Shown piece after piece: positions 27,697 to 38,373 of a stretch of 64,000 nt of DNA (position 1 is the first letter of the stretch; every line of letters starts with the position of its first letter). The position numbers and the translations under genes are program-made. The notes under the pieces are model-generated. The model saw only the letters and a list, made by a program, of their open reading frames with translations. It was not told where the DNA came from and made no database searches. The stretch comes from Spinellus fusiger (lineage: Eukaryota > Mucoromycota > Mucoromycetes > Mucorales > Phycomycetaceae): NCBI GenBank assembly GCA_025094145.1, contig JALLLS010000078.1:100362-164361 (forward strand), in the 5' to 3' direction.

Positions 27697-30014
27697 ACTG
27701 TATTAATGAATTAGACGTTCGCCAATCTCCCTGTCATCTCCAGAGAGCCCTCGGCATGCTGCCAATCGCATAATTGACCACCTAGAGAGTGTGTTTGGAG
27801 GATCTAAAGAAATACAGGAACGCCAGGAGTTTATTCTCCAAGAAAATCCAGTCCCATGGGACCTAGACCTTATTCACTCTGCTATTCGAAGGATGCTAAA
27901 TCGAAAAGCACCAGGCATTGATTATATTAGAGCAGAAATGTTCAAACCCCTAGTTCGAGTGCTAGTGCCTCTGTTGCATCAGATCTTCACATTTTGTTCG
28001 AGATAGTCGTGGACGCCTGTAACCTGGAGAGCAGCATAGGTGGTACCTATTTACAAAAACAAAGGAGAACAGAATGACCCTAGTAACTATCGGCCTATTA
28101 GCTTGATGTCGGTGTTTCGTAAGCTCTTAGAAAGATGTATAGCTGGGGAGCTTCTTTCGACCATGCCTGCATTGGATATGGCTCAAGGTGGATTTCGGGC
28201 TCGTCGTGGAACTCTAGGTCAGGCCCTCTGTCTCCACGAATTTATGGGGTTGTACGCTGTCCAAGGATCAGGAGGGCAAGATCTAAAACCTCCAGTCGTC
28301 GTCTTCTTAGACATTAAAGCTGCATATGATAGTGTGGAACGTTCTGTCATATGGGAGTCGCTGATACCTTTCATATCTCAGCCGTTGCTCTTGCTACTAC
28401 AGAACTTGTTTGATGACATTGTGGTGAATGTAGTTCTGAAAAATGTAGCATCCCGAGATATTTCACCTAAACTAGAAGACTTACAGGGTAGTATTCTTTC
28501 TTCATCCCTTCATTCTATTTTCATTGATACTCTTCCACGTTTCTTGAGGTTTGCTTCGGTATCCCCAATACTGGTTGGTATGTACCCACCTACCATGGGA
28601 CGGTTCATTCATCTCTGTGCTCGAAACCCTTTTTCTTTTGCTTCTTCACAGGCAACTGTTCACGCATTGCTTGACGAGTTACAGAATTCCCTTCACAATC
28701 CTTTTCCTACTTCTACAGTTTCGGATGACTCTTCTGAGTCGTCAGATTCCTCTTACAGTCCGTCTCATGTCACTGTTACTTGGGCTCCTGTGAATTGTTT
28801 GTTGTATGCTGATGATGTGGCTCTTATGGGCTGCCCAGAAGATATACATCGAATGCTGGCACTTGCCAAAATTCACTCGACCCTCCTTGGTTACAAATGG
28901 AGTCCCTCCAAATGTGAAGTACTCAATGCCCCGGCCAATGTGCTGTTTTACCTCTATGGCAACGAGCTTCCAACCTGTGATACTTTCAAGTACCTTGGTA
29001 TCCCCTTTTCACGTCAAGGTATTAACCAAGATGCACTGTTCTCACACTCATAAGTCAAGGCAATTGAAGTAATGCAAAAGCCGAGAGGAATGGGTGTAAA
29101 CATGTATGGCTTTGGGATTACAGTAGCCCTAAGAGCTTATACTGTTTTTGTTTGGCCTATTCTTGAGTATGGGGATGGCCATTTTTTAATACCAATAGAC
29201 CAGACACCTGCCCACTCTACATTTGTCAGTCTGACTGTATGAGACTTTGTCTCGCTAGATCTGTTACTGCTAGGTTTGGAACGATTCAGGTTGCCCAATT
29301 AGCTGCCCTCCCTAACATATACTCTCGTTTCCTTTATCTGTAAGCCAATTTTGTTGAGTGAGCAGCCACCCTTCCTGATTACACCCTCCTAAATGTTCAT
29401 TAAAAGTAGCTTGTCTTGAACGTCTTCAAAGTGAAATTACTAGTCTAGTGCATGATAAGAATCCGCTGGTGACGGTAGCTTGTTCATTGAGACGGCTGAT
29501 GGGTGTGTTGAGAGGGAAAACCAACGCCTCCATAGAGTGCAAAGGGCTCTTTCAGCAACAGACACTAAATCCTCACTTTTCCTCCAATCTCTCCTTTACC
29601 ACCTATTCTCAGCCCGTTTAGCAAAAACAAAAGCTGTTAGTGTAGTTACTGTATTTGTGTCCCCAGGATTGTCCGAGTTACTTTTAGTGTCCCTCGTTGG
29701 ATTTCGAATCGCCAAAGGATGATGGTTATATTTTTGGTGTTCTGGTTTCCTTGTTGACTTTATGGCCTTTTGGATGTCTATTCTTAACTTAGCATTTATC
29801 ATCATTTCTACTCATTTTCCCCTCATTTGAGGTTTTGTGTTTCTCTGTCCTTCTGTCTCTCATTCATTTGCATTTATTTTTCACTTTTGTATTTGAAGTG
29901 TTTCTATGTATGTCTTAATTGTTCAAACGATCTCACAGGGTGGCTAAATGCCTAATGTGTGAATAGCAAATCATACCCAAAAATAAAAAATACTTTGAAC
30001 TGTATTAATGAATT
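27697..30014 (+). mobile_element. 5'-truncated LINE (non-LTR retrotransposon) with 16-bp target-site duplication
   Basis: Insertion flanked by the identical 16-mer ACTGTATTAATGAATT at 27697-27712 and 29999-30014. The insert (27713-29998, 2.29 kb) begins inside the reverse-transcriptase polypeptide and ends in an A-rich tail near 29978-29992. Both features are expected from target-primed reverse transcription. No endonuclease domain is present, so the 5' half was never copied or was lost. Confidence 0.9.
27752..29420 (+). pseudogene. LINE reverse transcriptase pseudogene
   Basis: The frame from about 27752 carries NRKAPGIDYIRAEMF (RT finger region). After stops near 28004-28038, an open stretch at 28040-29053 holds VPIYKNKGEQNDPSNYRPISL, FLDIKAAYDSVERS (first catalytic Asp), LQGSILSSSLHSIF and CLLYADDVALMG (the two catalytic Asp of the FADD/YADD box), then KCEVLNAP and FKYLGIPF. 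The polymerase core residues are thus intact, but stops upstream and at 29051 and decay downstream break the polyprotein. Clade not resolved by eye; the motif order is that of L1/Tad/CR1-type LINEs. Confidence 0.9.
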
Positions 30015-30329
30015 CATCTGACTACTTTCGGAACTTTAATAAATAAACATCATGTCCGGAGATACAATTGTTCTATTTTTTTAATATAATTACTGAAAAA
30101 TCACTTTTTAAGAAGGGTGAATCTGGCTATTTGATTGATGGATGGATAGTGCACAGTCACCCTTATTGAACTTGTTTAATATTTGTTGGGAAGCATGGTG
30201 ATAAAAGGGAAAAGAGAGAATTATTTATATTGTATAAAGCACCCTTTTCTTTATAGATGTTGACTTGTCAACACATTATTTCAAATGGATATTCAGAATA
30301 TTACATTTGTGGGGAACAGGACAAGACAA

Positions 30330-30485
30330 AACATGGAAGATGATAGAGTATTTATTGCCTGTTTATGACTGGATTAGAGTTGGCTGTGATTGTGAGGAAA
30401 AGGCCTATAGTTTAAAGTAGTGTTAGAAACATCAAAGAGTGTGGATCACTTGCATTTAGAGATTCATGGAAACCCCTAAAAAGTG
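30330..30485 (+). mobile_element. Fragment of Tc1/mariner transposase 5' end
   Basis: The stretch TTTATTGCCTGTTTATGACT...ATTCATGGAAA aligns base for base, with scattered changes, to 37208-37345, the N-terminal coding part of the transposase in the 37029-38371 element. Only this part is recognisable; no terminal repeat of that family was found next to it. A diverged relic copy. Confidence 0.7.
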
Positions 30486-30570
30486 ATAATGAAGTGTATC
30501 TTATTCGATTTTGTCATGCAAAAAGATATTATAATGTCTAGTATCTACATACCCAAAAATCTTTGGGATA

Positions 30571-30780
30571 CAGTGCGGCTGATAGATCTTATCCGTAACG
30601 ATGAACAATAAATGGCTGTTTGTTATCAAATGATTGTTGTTTTCGAAAATTTATTTTGTCTATTAAAAATATAACATGTCGATTTTATTTTATGATTATA
30701 AGTAGTAGTATTTGACAATCATTTGATAACACACAGCCATTTATTTTTCTCAAAACGGATAAATTTTACCAGCCGCACTG
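30571..30780. mobile_element. Palindromic MITE with TA target-site duplication
   Basis: A 210-base element starting CAGTGCGGCTG and ending CAGCCGCACTG. The left arm 30571-30636 pairs with the right arm 30716-30780 over about 65 bases with some mismatches. TA flanks each end (30569-30570 and 30781-30782). The centre (about 80 bases) is AT-rich and non-coding. Size, long terminal inverted repeats and TA duplication fit a non-autonomous Tc1/mariner derivative. The ends differ from the 37029-38371 element (CAGCCACACCC), so its autonomous parent is not in this window. Confidence 0.9.
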
Positions 30781-30858
30781 TAGATAAGGAAATATCCTGA
30801 GAATAAAATGTCAATACTCATATAATTAACTAATGTGTTTGAAAAGGTCTTTTCGATG

Positions 30859-31348
30859 TGTAAGGTTGGGCAACGGGATATTTCTGGAGACACACATCAT
30901 CTCGGGGAAAGGCTGGCTGCTCTTGAAAGTGTATGCCCTGGAGGGGGCTTGTTAATGGGAGATGGAGAACTCAGTTCTTTGCGGCTGCGAGAACTATGGT
31001 TGTGATGGTCTGGAAGGGACACTCTGAGAGTAAGTCTGTAGGGACACGAGAGAACAGATAACAGCAACCTTCCTAACGGTAGACCAACTAAAAGGACAAA
31101 CAAAGGAAACAAACAGGAACAGAGCAAAAACCAACAACTATTCTTCACCAAGGGTATAAACCACCCTTCTTGCGGAATCAAAGATTTAGGTTGACTTCTC
31201 TCTCTTTTATTAAAATGTACACTTAGCTATTATTTACATTTCCCTTATTTACATTTCATTACTTCTAGCTAGTTTTAACAACACCACCTATTTTCTATTT
31301 TCCACAGCCATCCATGCGAGTAGGTGTCACATCACCGCCTAATCTACA
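30859..31348 (-). mobile_element. Solo LTR, copy 1
   Basis: 490 bases, read on the minus strand from TGTAGATTAGG to CCAACCTTACA, flanked by the 4-base duplication GATG (30855-30858 and 31349-31352). It aligns along its full length with 59017-59494 on the plus strand; shared blocks include TCGCATGGATGGCTGTGG, CATTTTAATAAAAGAG, GTTGTTGGTT.TTGCTCTGTTCC and CCCGTTGCCCAAC. No internal retrotransposon sequence is attached, so this is a recombination-derived solo LTR. The minus-strand reading frame inside it is not a gene. Confidence 0.92.
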
Positions 31349-31413
31349 GATGTCTAAATGAACAATTTCAAACTCTATTTGTCTGTTTTAGCAATGACTA
31401 TTGACTTTGCAAT

Positions 31414-32596
31414 TTATTTATAACAAATCAAATAACTACACCAAACATTCTCTTCATCTTTTTCTACTTGATGTTTGATGTATTGTTTAGCATATGACTT
31501 ATATTCAGACACTGGGACTCCAATTCTAGGGCCTATTTTAAGCAGAACTATTTCGTGGGAGATCTCACAAAATCGTTTATACAAGTTCATCAAATGATTG
31601 TTTTGGCCTATTATAATATTTTTTAGTTATTTTTCTGATCACTATAGATAATAAATAGTGCTATACATACCAAAAAAGAGATTACGTTGTTCATTATGAA
31701 TAATTCTCATTCCAGAGCTATGAGTATATTTTGATAAGTTGTAAGTGATCATTGGATCTTGACCCATCTCAGTTATGTAATCAAATACTAAACAAATGGC
31801 TTCTTAATATTCATGGCTTCTTGTTAATAAATAAAATACTTGAACTTACTGGCATTATCGTAATCACTCCTATTTTCAGGATTTCTTGGCTGTGAAAATT
31901 TAAGACATTCAGGCAATGTAAATAAAGATATATATTTAAAGTAAAATACTATACAATGTGTTGGATCTCTGTAAGCTGAGCACAGCCCTTGGGTTTAAGC
32001 AGACGACGAATCTCTTTTAGTGCTATATACCACTCGTCTATACTTAATCCATAGACCAAATGACGCATATTTATAAAGTCAAAGCTTGCATCAGGGTATT
32101 TCAGGCCTTTGACTATATCTCCAAACTCATAGATGATACTGGAAGCCCTGTCCTCTGGAATTGTGCCAGAGATATCAACACCAATATACTTTGCATCAGG
32201 AAACTCTTTGTTCATTTCCTATTAATGATAATTATTTACTGATTCAGTAGCAGAGTGTTTTTGATTTTATATATCTCACCATGAGCCAGCTTCCTGAACC
32301 ATATCCAATGTCCAAAACCATTGTACCCTCTTTAAAAGAGACAATTTCACGAGACAAACTCATAATATTTCTGAAAATTATTAGAATAATAGAATAACCA
32401 CTCACACAAACCCTCCATGTGCCTCTTGATTGCATTTGCTCAACTAAATATTTATAGTTTTGTTAATTGAAATGGTTTTCAAATGACTTACAAGAGCTAG
32501 TCTTTCTTGATCAGTGCCAGATGGAGGAAGCCAATAAGCTGTGCCTTGATGTATTTCTTGACTATTTATTTTAGTTGAGTGGGTATCCACAGACAT
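31414..32596 (-). CDS. SAM-dependent methyltransferase (class I, fungal type)
   Basis: Exons in coding order: 32492-32596, 32406-32443, 32280-32370, 31955-32218, 31840-31889, 31671-31717, 31414-31607, totalling 789 nt and 262 aa. SAM-binding motif I is VLDIGYGSGSW at residues 66-76 (one Gly of the usual GxGxG is conserved, the Cys of GCG is Tyr). The acidic motif II IGVDISGTIP and the post-I block FGDIVKGLKYPDASFDFINMRHL follow, then LKEIRRLLKPKGCAQLTE. This order matches small fungal methyltransferases of the UMTA/LaeA-like superfamily; the substrate cannot be read from sequence. The gene sits alone within a transposon island, with a solo LTR about 65 bases past its stop, yet has no internal stop and seven exons in phase. 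Start ATG 32596 is preferred; in-frame ATGs at 32662 and 32668 are alternatives. The choice of donor for exon 5 is the least certain junction. Confidence 0.8.
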
Positions 32597-33130
32597 TTTT
32601 ATTGATTGTGTTAATATTGTTTGTCTGTTTATATACTTTTCAAGAATTATACTAAAAGTCATAAGCAAACATTAGTATGCAGTATAGCTGACTTGTTAGT
32701 AATCGAGTGGTATATTTTAAGAATACAGTTTTATTCTTTCGTAATATCAAATGTTGCTTGTGTGTATGTTACTTAGGATAAAGAATATACTAAGACTCAA
32801 AATATTTATGATACAGAGAATATATTTAAAATGTTTCGAGGCATCCTTATAATAATTAAGGTGCACTCTTTCCGGAAATTCTTGGTGTAAGGTTCAAAAT
32901 GAATTTGGTATAAAAATGGAATGCACTAAATGCAGCAAAAAAAATGAATCCTGAAGTTGCTGAGACGAGGACTGATAATGTGGTATTGCTCTCAACAGCT
33001 ACACTTTTATTCTCCCATAAATAAAATAAAAAATCTATCTTTAATACCTCATATCTTTCTAAGCTACGTAATGATATTCTATTTTCTTCTTTCTTAAGGG
33101 TGGGCGATATTAAACACAGAGTGTCAGAAA
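32597..33130. other. AT-rich spacer upstream of methyltransferase
   Basis: No coding potential was recognised. It separates the methyltransferase 5' end from the DIRS element 3' end. Confidence 0.5.
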
Positions 33131-33141
33131 AAACTTTTCCA

Positions 33142-34651
33142 CTAAGGGCGGGTTACTATCAGATTGGAGGTCGGAGTGGAGGCAACTTTAGGATTGCATA
33201 TCGTTCCTAAAGCAATCTTCGTTGCCTCCACTCCGACCTCCAGTCTGGTATTATTCTCCGGTAAGAAAATAGAATTTGTAATGTGTATGCTTATTGAGTC
33301 TTGAGCTACTAGTTTATAGTAAAAAAAAAATTCAAAGGTGTTACTGTTGAGATTCCAGTTGGCATCTTTAACTGTTTGGATACTGTTGCCCCTTTGTACT
33401 ACTTTGGTACTTGCTGCTGATCTAAGCGAATGGGCTTTATAAATGTCTGTGTCTACACCAGCTTGACCCATGGTATCTTTTACCCAATTTGTCAAAGTAC
33501 TTAGTCCTATAGATGTCGTCTTTTGTGGTTGCATAATGTATGCCAAGAAAAAAGTATGATTGACTAGGAGATTCCTTCTAAAATAGCTTGTCTTGAATAC
33601 AAACATGTGTATTGAAGTTGTGGGACAGATGTTTGTCTTCTATCATACCCAGTCTTGTAGTCTTCATTTGAGCTTCTTTTAGTGCTCTGAAATGCAGTGA
33701 CACGTCAATATTTCTTGGTGAAATTCAAAAATCACATCGTAGTATTGTAGTCTTCCTAGGTCTGATCTAGGTCGTCTCATATGGGCTATAACCAAGAGTA
33801 AGGCTGCTTTGTATTGGAAGTTTTCTAAGGGTATAGTTTCTGACTGATACCAATTGTCCCGTATGTATTCCATTAATAATGTGACATCTCATGTAGTGTA
33901 TGACTTTTTCTTGGGTAGTGTCGATATTAGTTGTCGGTTTGCTTTGAAAAAGGCAGTGGTCAGGTCCTGTTTTGCAATGTCTAGTTTGTCAGGGTATATG
34001 ACTCTGTATACCGAGGCAACTGCTGATCTTATAAGATTGAGGTGTTGTGTAGAGTAATGTTTGTTTTCTACCAGGAATTCAAGCAATAGTTCTGGATGAT
34101 ACTGTGCAATATCTTCCTTTTTTCCTGAGGCACCAATTGCTCTACTTGTTCTATCCATAGTTATATCCTTTGTTTGTGTTTTGTCTAGTAGCTCCTAGGA
34201 AGCATAGGTTTGCTGATTCTGAGACTCTATCTTCTCTCTTTTTTTTCCCTGATAGCAGCCAAGTGATTATCTGCCATTTCCCTTTGATATGGGAGGTCAT
34301 TGGTCTTCCTAGGCTCTTCGTTCGTAATAGCATTGGGAACCAAAATTGTGTTGGCCAAGTCAGTGTTATGAGTACTGCTTTCTTCATTTTCTGTTGTTTT
34401 ATCTCCTGGATAACTCGAGGAATCAACTTCCATGGTGGAAATAGATATAGGCCTGTATTCGGCCATTGTTGTTGAAAGGCGTCTGTTGCTTGTGACTCTG
34501 TATCTGGCAAAAGACTCCAATAGTTTCTAGGTTTTGTATTGTGTCTGGCCGCAAAGGCATCTGGTCGTAATGGGCCCCATTGACATTGAATGATCCTAAA
34601 TATCTTGTGTGGTAAGACTGCCTCATAAAAGGGTTTCTTCCTCCTGCTCAA
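33142..34651 (-). pseudogene. DIRS tyrosine recombinase (and RNase H tail) pseudogene
   Basis: Fragments at 34651-34151, 34158-33889, 33873-33679 and 33606-33142 are consecutive pieces of one polypeptide. The first Arg of the recombinase active site is in RPRSDLGRL. The HxxR pair is in AHSLRSAAST, and the Tyr nucleophile candidate is in FEFFFYYKL after the conserved ANW. All signature residues can be seen, but in different frames. The C-terminal coding end overlaps a perfect 21-base-arm hairpin (33160-33247). Confidence 0.82.
33160..33247. repeat. Perfect-stem hairpin at the DIRS 3' end
   Basis: Left arm 33160-33186 and right arm 33221-33247 are reverse complements over 27 bases with a single mismatch; the inner 21 bases are perfect. 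The loop is 34 bases. It overlaps the 3' end of the recombinase frame. Confidence 0.9.
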
Positions 34652-35053
34652 GCTGTCTGCTTGCGTATTGTTTATTCTTGGGGTGTTTTAATATTGCACA
34701 TCCAAGTTGTAATTGTTGCATATCTGTTGTATTTCCAAAGCTAGACTCTGGAGAAATATAGATGATGTTCCCCCTGATCTGGAGGTGTATTTTAAGGCAG
34801 TCATATTGTCTGAAAACACTTCTTGTTATCGTTGAATAGGCAGTCTATTCTTCTGACTCGCAAGGGTCTCCCACCAAAGGAGTTCTTGTCTTCTCTCCAG
34901 TGGTAAAGGGCATGGGTAATACCAACTCTGTTTGTTCATATGTAAATTCTTTGCTAGGTCTCTCTGCATAAACCTGATATATAGGAGTGCTCTGCCTATG
35001 GCTGGAATCATTGACGTGACTTTGCCCAATAACCCCACAATTCACCTTCAGGT

Positions 35054-35760
35054 TCATGTCTGTGGTAATCTGGCTGTTTTATTCTGGAAATTTGTTTCTT
35101 CATCTCCTGGGGAACCATAATTTTCATCTGCTTTGTGTTGAACCTGAATTCTAAGAATTCTTGTCATCTGTAGAATCAAAGAACTCTTTTTTGAATTGAT
35201 AAAAAATCTCAATTTGCTCAAGTGGGTTGTTATCATATTGCAAATTTCTTTCATCTTGGCTTCTGTCTTCTCCAATATATAGATATTGTTGAGGTAGTAA
35301 ACTAGACGATTTCTCTTCTTCCTCATTGGTTTGATTGCATATTTCATAATATTGTAGAAAACCCAAAGGGCCACACTTATTCCAAAAGCGAGTTATTGGT
35401 ACTAATAGATTGTGTTCTGATGTGAGAAAGTCAAGGTCTGGATTCTGTGTAAATTGGCACTACTATGTAGGCATTTTTCAAGTCTATTTTGCAGATGAGG
35501 TCGTTCTCTTCTAAAATTTCCTATAGTGCTGGGACTCCTTTCATCTTAAAGTGTTCTACTTGGAGGAATTGGTTTAATTTTTGACAATACAAGATAGGTC
35601 TTCTTTCTGTTGCTTCTTGTACTGTAAAGAAGTTTGACATAAACTGTTTGTTTTATGTGGGTGACCTTTCTATAACTCCCTCTGCTAGGAATTCTTTTAC
35701 TACTATGTTTACTGCCGCTTGATCCTCTACTGTCATTTTCATTGGATGCTGGATCTATGG
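35054..35760 (-). pseudogene. DIRS reverse transcriptase pseudogene
   Basis: Decayed RT. It contains KEFLAEGVIERSPT, RRPILYCQKLNQF, CKIDLKNAYIVVPI (first catalytic Asp) and VYYLNNIYILEKTE, where the two catalytic Asp of the polymerase box are Asn. Stop codons interrupt it near 35690, 35520 and 35420. Both substitution and stops rule out activity. Confidence 0.8.
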
Positions 35761-36005
35761 TTTAGGCATTTTTGAAAATTGTAAGTGGTATCCTGAGGTT
35801 ATCACTGATAATGGCCAATTGTTTATTGTTTCCCAATAATTGAGTAAGTGTACTAATCTGCCCCCTGGTAGTATCCCGTCCATGGGAGCACTGTAGTTCT
35901 TTGTTATTTCTTGTGTTAATGGTTGTATTGTTGATGTCTTTTGACATAGATATTGTAATAATTTTTCCTTGTCCAATTTTTTTTCATTTATAAAGTCTCC
36001 TTCCT

Positions 36006-36660
36006 TTATTGAGACTCTTGTTTCGTGGGACAGAGTTGTTGGGGCTGTCGTGTGAATAGGGCGCCAGTTCTTCCCCTTTTCTGGAAACCCAAGCCAAAGT
36101 TCCTGTTAAAGTTGTTTCTAAATTCTCTTTGGTTTCCTCTGAAACCTTGTGAGAAATGGTGATTTCGTCTGCTTCTAAATCTATTGGATTGGCTGGCTCC
36201 TTGGAACAATCTATGTTCAAATCTTACTTTGTTGAGCTGCGCCATGGACTCCTCTGAGAAGGTATTTGACTTCCCTCCATCTTGGTTCTCAAGGTGTTTG
36301 AGGCTGACAGGGAACAAAGTGCTTTTGTGGCATAATCTCTAGCCTCTTCTTCTTGGACTTTTTGTGGAAGTATATTCATAGAGCCAAGCGTCTCGATTGT
36401 TCCACTGTCTGTTCAAAAAGCCTGTTGTCTATATCTTCAAATTTGTCATTGTCATGTAAAAAGAGAAGTTGTTCGTATATTTCTGTGGCTTCTCTAGCCT
36501 GGATTGTTGTTTATGTGATCTTATAAATGGAATGTATGATCTGATAGGTGTCGACCATGAATTTCTTGAATTCTGAGGCTAAGTTTTTCTTTATGGTTTT
36601 AGTGGCTGTCCATTCTCCATGTGTGTACATGTATACAATTTTCTTGAATTGGCTGTAAAG
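36006..36660 (-). pseudogene. DIRS gag-like ORF, broken
   Basis: Upstream part of the DIRS element. The open piece (36317-36006) is rich in Arg, Asn, Phe and Gly (NFNRNFGLGFQKRGR) and looks like a nucleic-acid-binding tail. The preceding part (to about 36660) has HGEWTATKTIKKNLASEFKKF and stops near 36510 and 36385. Gag identity is inferred from position and composition only. Confidence 0.55.
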
Positions 36661-36663
36661 ACA

Positions 36664-37028
36664 AGAAACAAAACCAGAATCACCCCAATATTACAATTCA
36701 GTCACTGAATTTATTATTTAACATGTGTTATCCTTAAGCCCACAATATTTGCAGTATAACACTGCTTAAGAAAGATGTATTATAGAACACACCGAATTAA
36801 CTATAATGTTCATTGTCCATAAAATAGAACCAAGCTCACTTACATTGAAAACAGTTTATTTATTTATTGACTCAATATTCATAATCACCTCAATTATCTC
36901 ATTATAACTGTTATTAACGGTTGTGCTTAGTGAGAACAAGGTATTGTTTCTAATACTTTAAGTCCAAGACAAATAGTGTGAATTATTTGACGTAAATTTT
37001 GACTTGTGAATTTTATGAGTGGAGGCTA
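36664..37028 (+). repeat. Dispersed repeat copy A, left part
   Basis: Aligns with 41904-42256 (copy B). Shared blocks include TTTAACATGTGTTA, TAACACTGCTTAAGAAA, TTGTCCATAAAATAGAAC, TTGACTCAATATTCATAATCAC and GTATTGTTTCTAATACT. Copy A is split by insertion of the Tc1/mariner element at 37029-38371, whereas copy B is continuous. The repeat is non-coding over this part. Confidence 0.85.
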
Positions 37029-38371
37029 CAGCCACACCCAATTGAATTTAATACTTGCCTAAATTTTAATAAAAAAAACTTTTTTTTTTTGCATAAAGCT
37101 TTTCTTCTTTCCAAATATTATTAAACCAACACAACATGTCAGATACATTTCTAGAAACTCACACTCGTGGAGAATATAACAAATCAGAAGATAAAAAGCT
37201 ATGGGGCATTTATTACCTGTTCAAGGCTGGATTAAAATTGACTGTAGTCGCAAACGTAGTTGAGATGAGAAAGCCCACAGTTCAAAATATTATCATAAAT
37301 ATCAAAGAACATGGGTCACCATTGCGTTTAAAGAGGCATGGAAAAACTAAGAAAGCCAGTGGGAGGGACCTCAGACACCTGGAAAAGGTCATTGGAGAGG
37401 ACCCATTTGCCTCATATAATCAGTTGAAATTGGAAATGTTGAAGATTCAGGTTGATGTATGTAGAAACATCATTATCAGTTACTGCAATCAGTTAGGGTT
37501 TGGATCTTTTTCTTCAGCTCACAAGCCAGCTTTAACTGTAAAACACAAAGAGAAGTGGCTTCGTTGGGCTAAAGAACATGTCAATTGGACAAACGACCAG
37601 TGGAAAGGTGTCATCTGGTCTGATGAGTCCAGGTACACCGTGAAAGAGAACGATGGAAGTGCCTGTGTCATCAGAAAAGTTGGAGAAAGGTATGATCGTA
37701 ATCATAGTGTTCCAACAATAAAGTTTGGTGGCGGGTGGGGTCATGATTTGGAGCTGTCTTTGGGCGGGCGGATTTGGCCCATGAGTCTTTGTTGATGGCA
37801 CTGTAAACTAAGACAAATATATCAAAAATTTTGGCTGGTGAGTTCCATCCTTGGTTCATGGAATTGAATTAGAAAGTAGGACAGTGAGTTTCTGTTACAA
37901 GAAGAGGGTGCTAGTTGTCCTGCTGGAGCCTATGCCAGATAGTGAAAAGAGACACATCGGATTAGGGGCTTTGATTAATGGCCCACACAAATACCTGACT
38001 TGAATTCAATTGAAAATGTCTGATAAGCATTGGAAAGGCGAATTAAAGAAAGAAGGGTATCTATTACCAATGTTGAAAGTTTGAAGGCTCTAATTGCAGA
38101 GGAGGGGGAGAGGGTTGGTATTGAACTTGCATAACGATTAGTTCTGAGTGTGACAGATAGATGCCAGACAGTCATTGATGCTAAAGGAGACCCTACAAAA
38201 TATTAGTTGTATTATTATTTTGTTTTCTATAATTAAATATGTTGAGCTTTGTTGTGTGAAAGTTTGAAGCTTCTATATCAAATGTGGAGTGTTTTATCTA
38301 ATGTTGAACATATCCTAAATATTTCGTCCTGAAATTTATTTTCAAGTATTAAATTCAATTGGGTGTGGCTG
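37029..38371 (+). mobile_element. Tc1/mariner transposon with perfect 29-bp inverted repeats
   Basis: 1343 bases starting CAGCCACACCCAATTGAATT and ending with the exact reverse complement. The 29-base ends (37029-37057 and 38343-38371) match perfectly. TA duplications lie at 37027-37028 and 38372-38373. It is nested in dispersed repeat copy A, and the matching site in copy B is empty. The transposase inside (37136-38215) is frameshifted, so the copy is probably non-autonomous although the ends look mobilisable in trans. Confidence 0.95.
37136..38215 (+). pseudogene. Tc1/mariner transposase pseudogene
   Basis: ATG 37136 opens a 219-codon frame. It has an N-terminal helix-turn-helix region (EMRKPTVQNIIINIKEHG), a second DNA-binding segment, then WAKEHVNWTNDQW and VIWSDESRY with the first catalytic Asp. 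At about 37735 the frame shifts inside the FGGGG motif. The continuation in other frames keeps VMIWSC, FVDGTVN, IPDLNSIENVW (near 38000, with the catalytic Glu) and DRCQTVIDAKGDPTKY at the C-terminus. Stops at 37807, 37870 and others also break it. Expected full length about 345 aa. Confidence 0.88.
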
Positions 38372-38373
38372 TA

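Larger units (their letters stand above)
33142..36660 (-). mobile_element. DIRS-type retrotransposon, decayed
   Basis: Read on the minus strand the order is gag-like (36660-36006), reverse transcriptase (about 35760-35054), RNase H (about 35050-34620) and tyrosine recombinase (about 34650-33142). This order, with a tyrosine recombinase instead of a DDE integrase, defines the DIRS order. Motifs: KIDLKNAY in RT at about 35490, SDNMTALKYTSRSGG in RNase H near 34810-34770, RPRSDLGRL near 33770, and HSLRSAAST with FFYYKL in the recombinase. Stops and frameshifts split every ORF, and the RT catalytic box is YLNN instead of YLDD. No DIRS methyltransferase domain was seen. The 5' edge abuts a dispersed repeat at about 36664. 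Confidence 0.85.

Noticed and set aside
30897..31181. Minus-strand 94-codon ORF with a hydrophobic segment
   Set aside because: Lies entirely within solo LTR copy 1; the aligned LTR copy 2 does not keep the reading frame.
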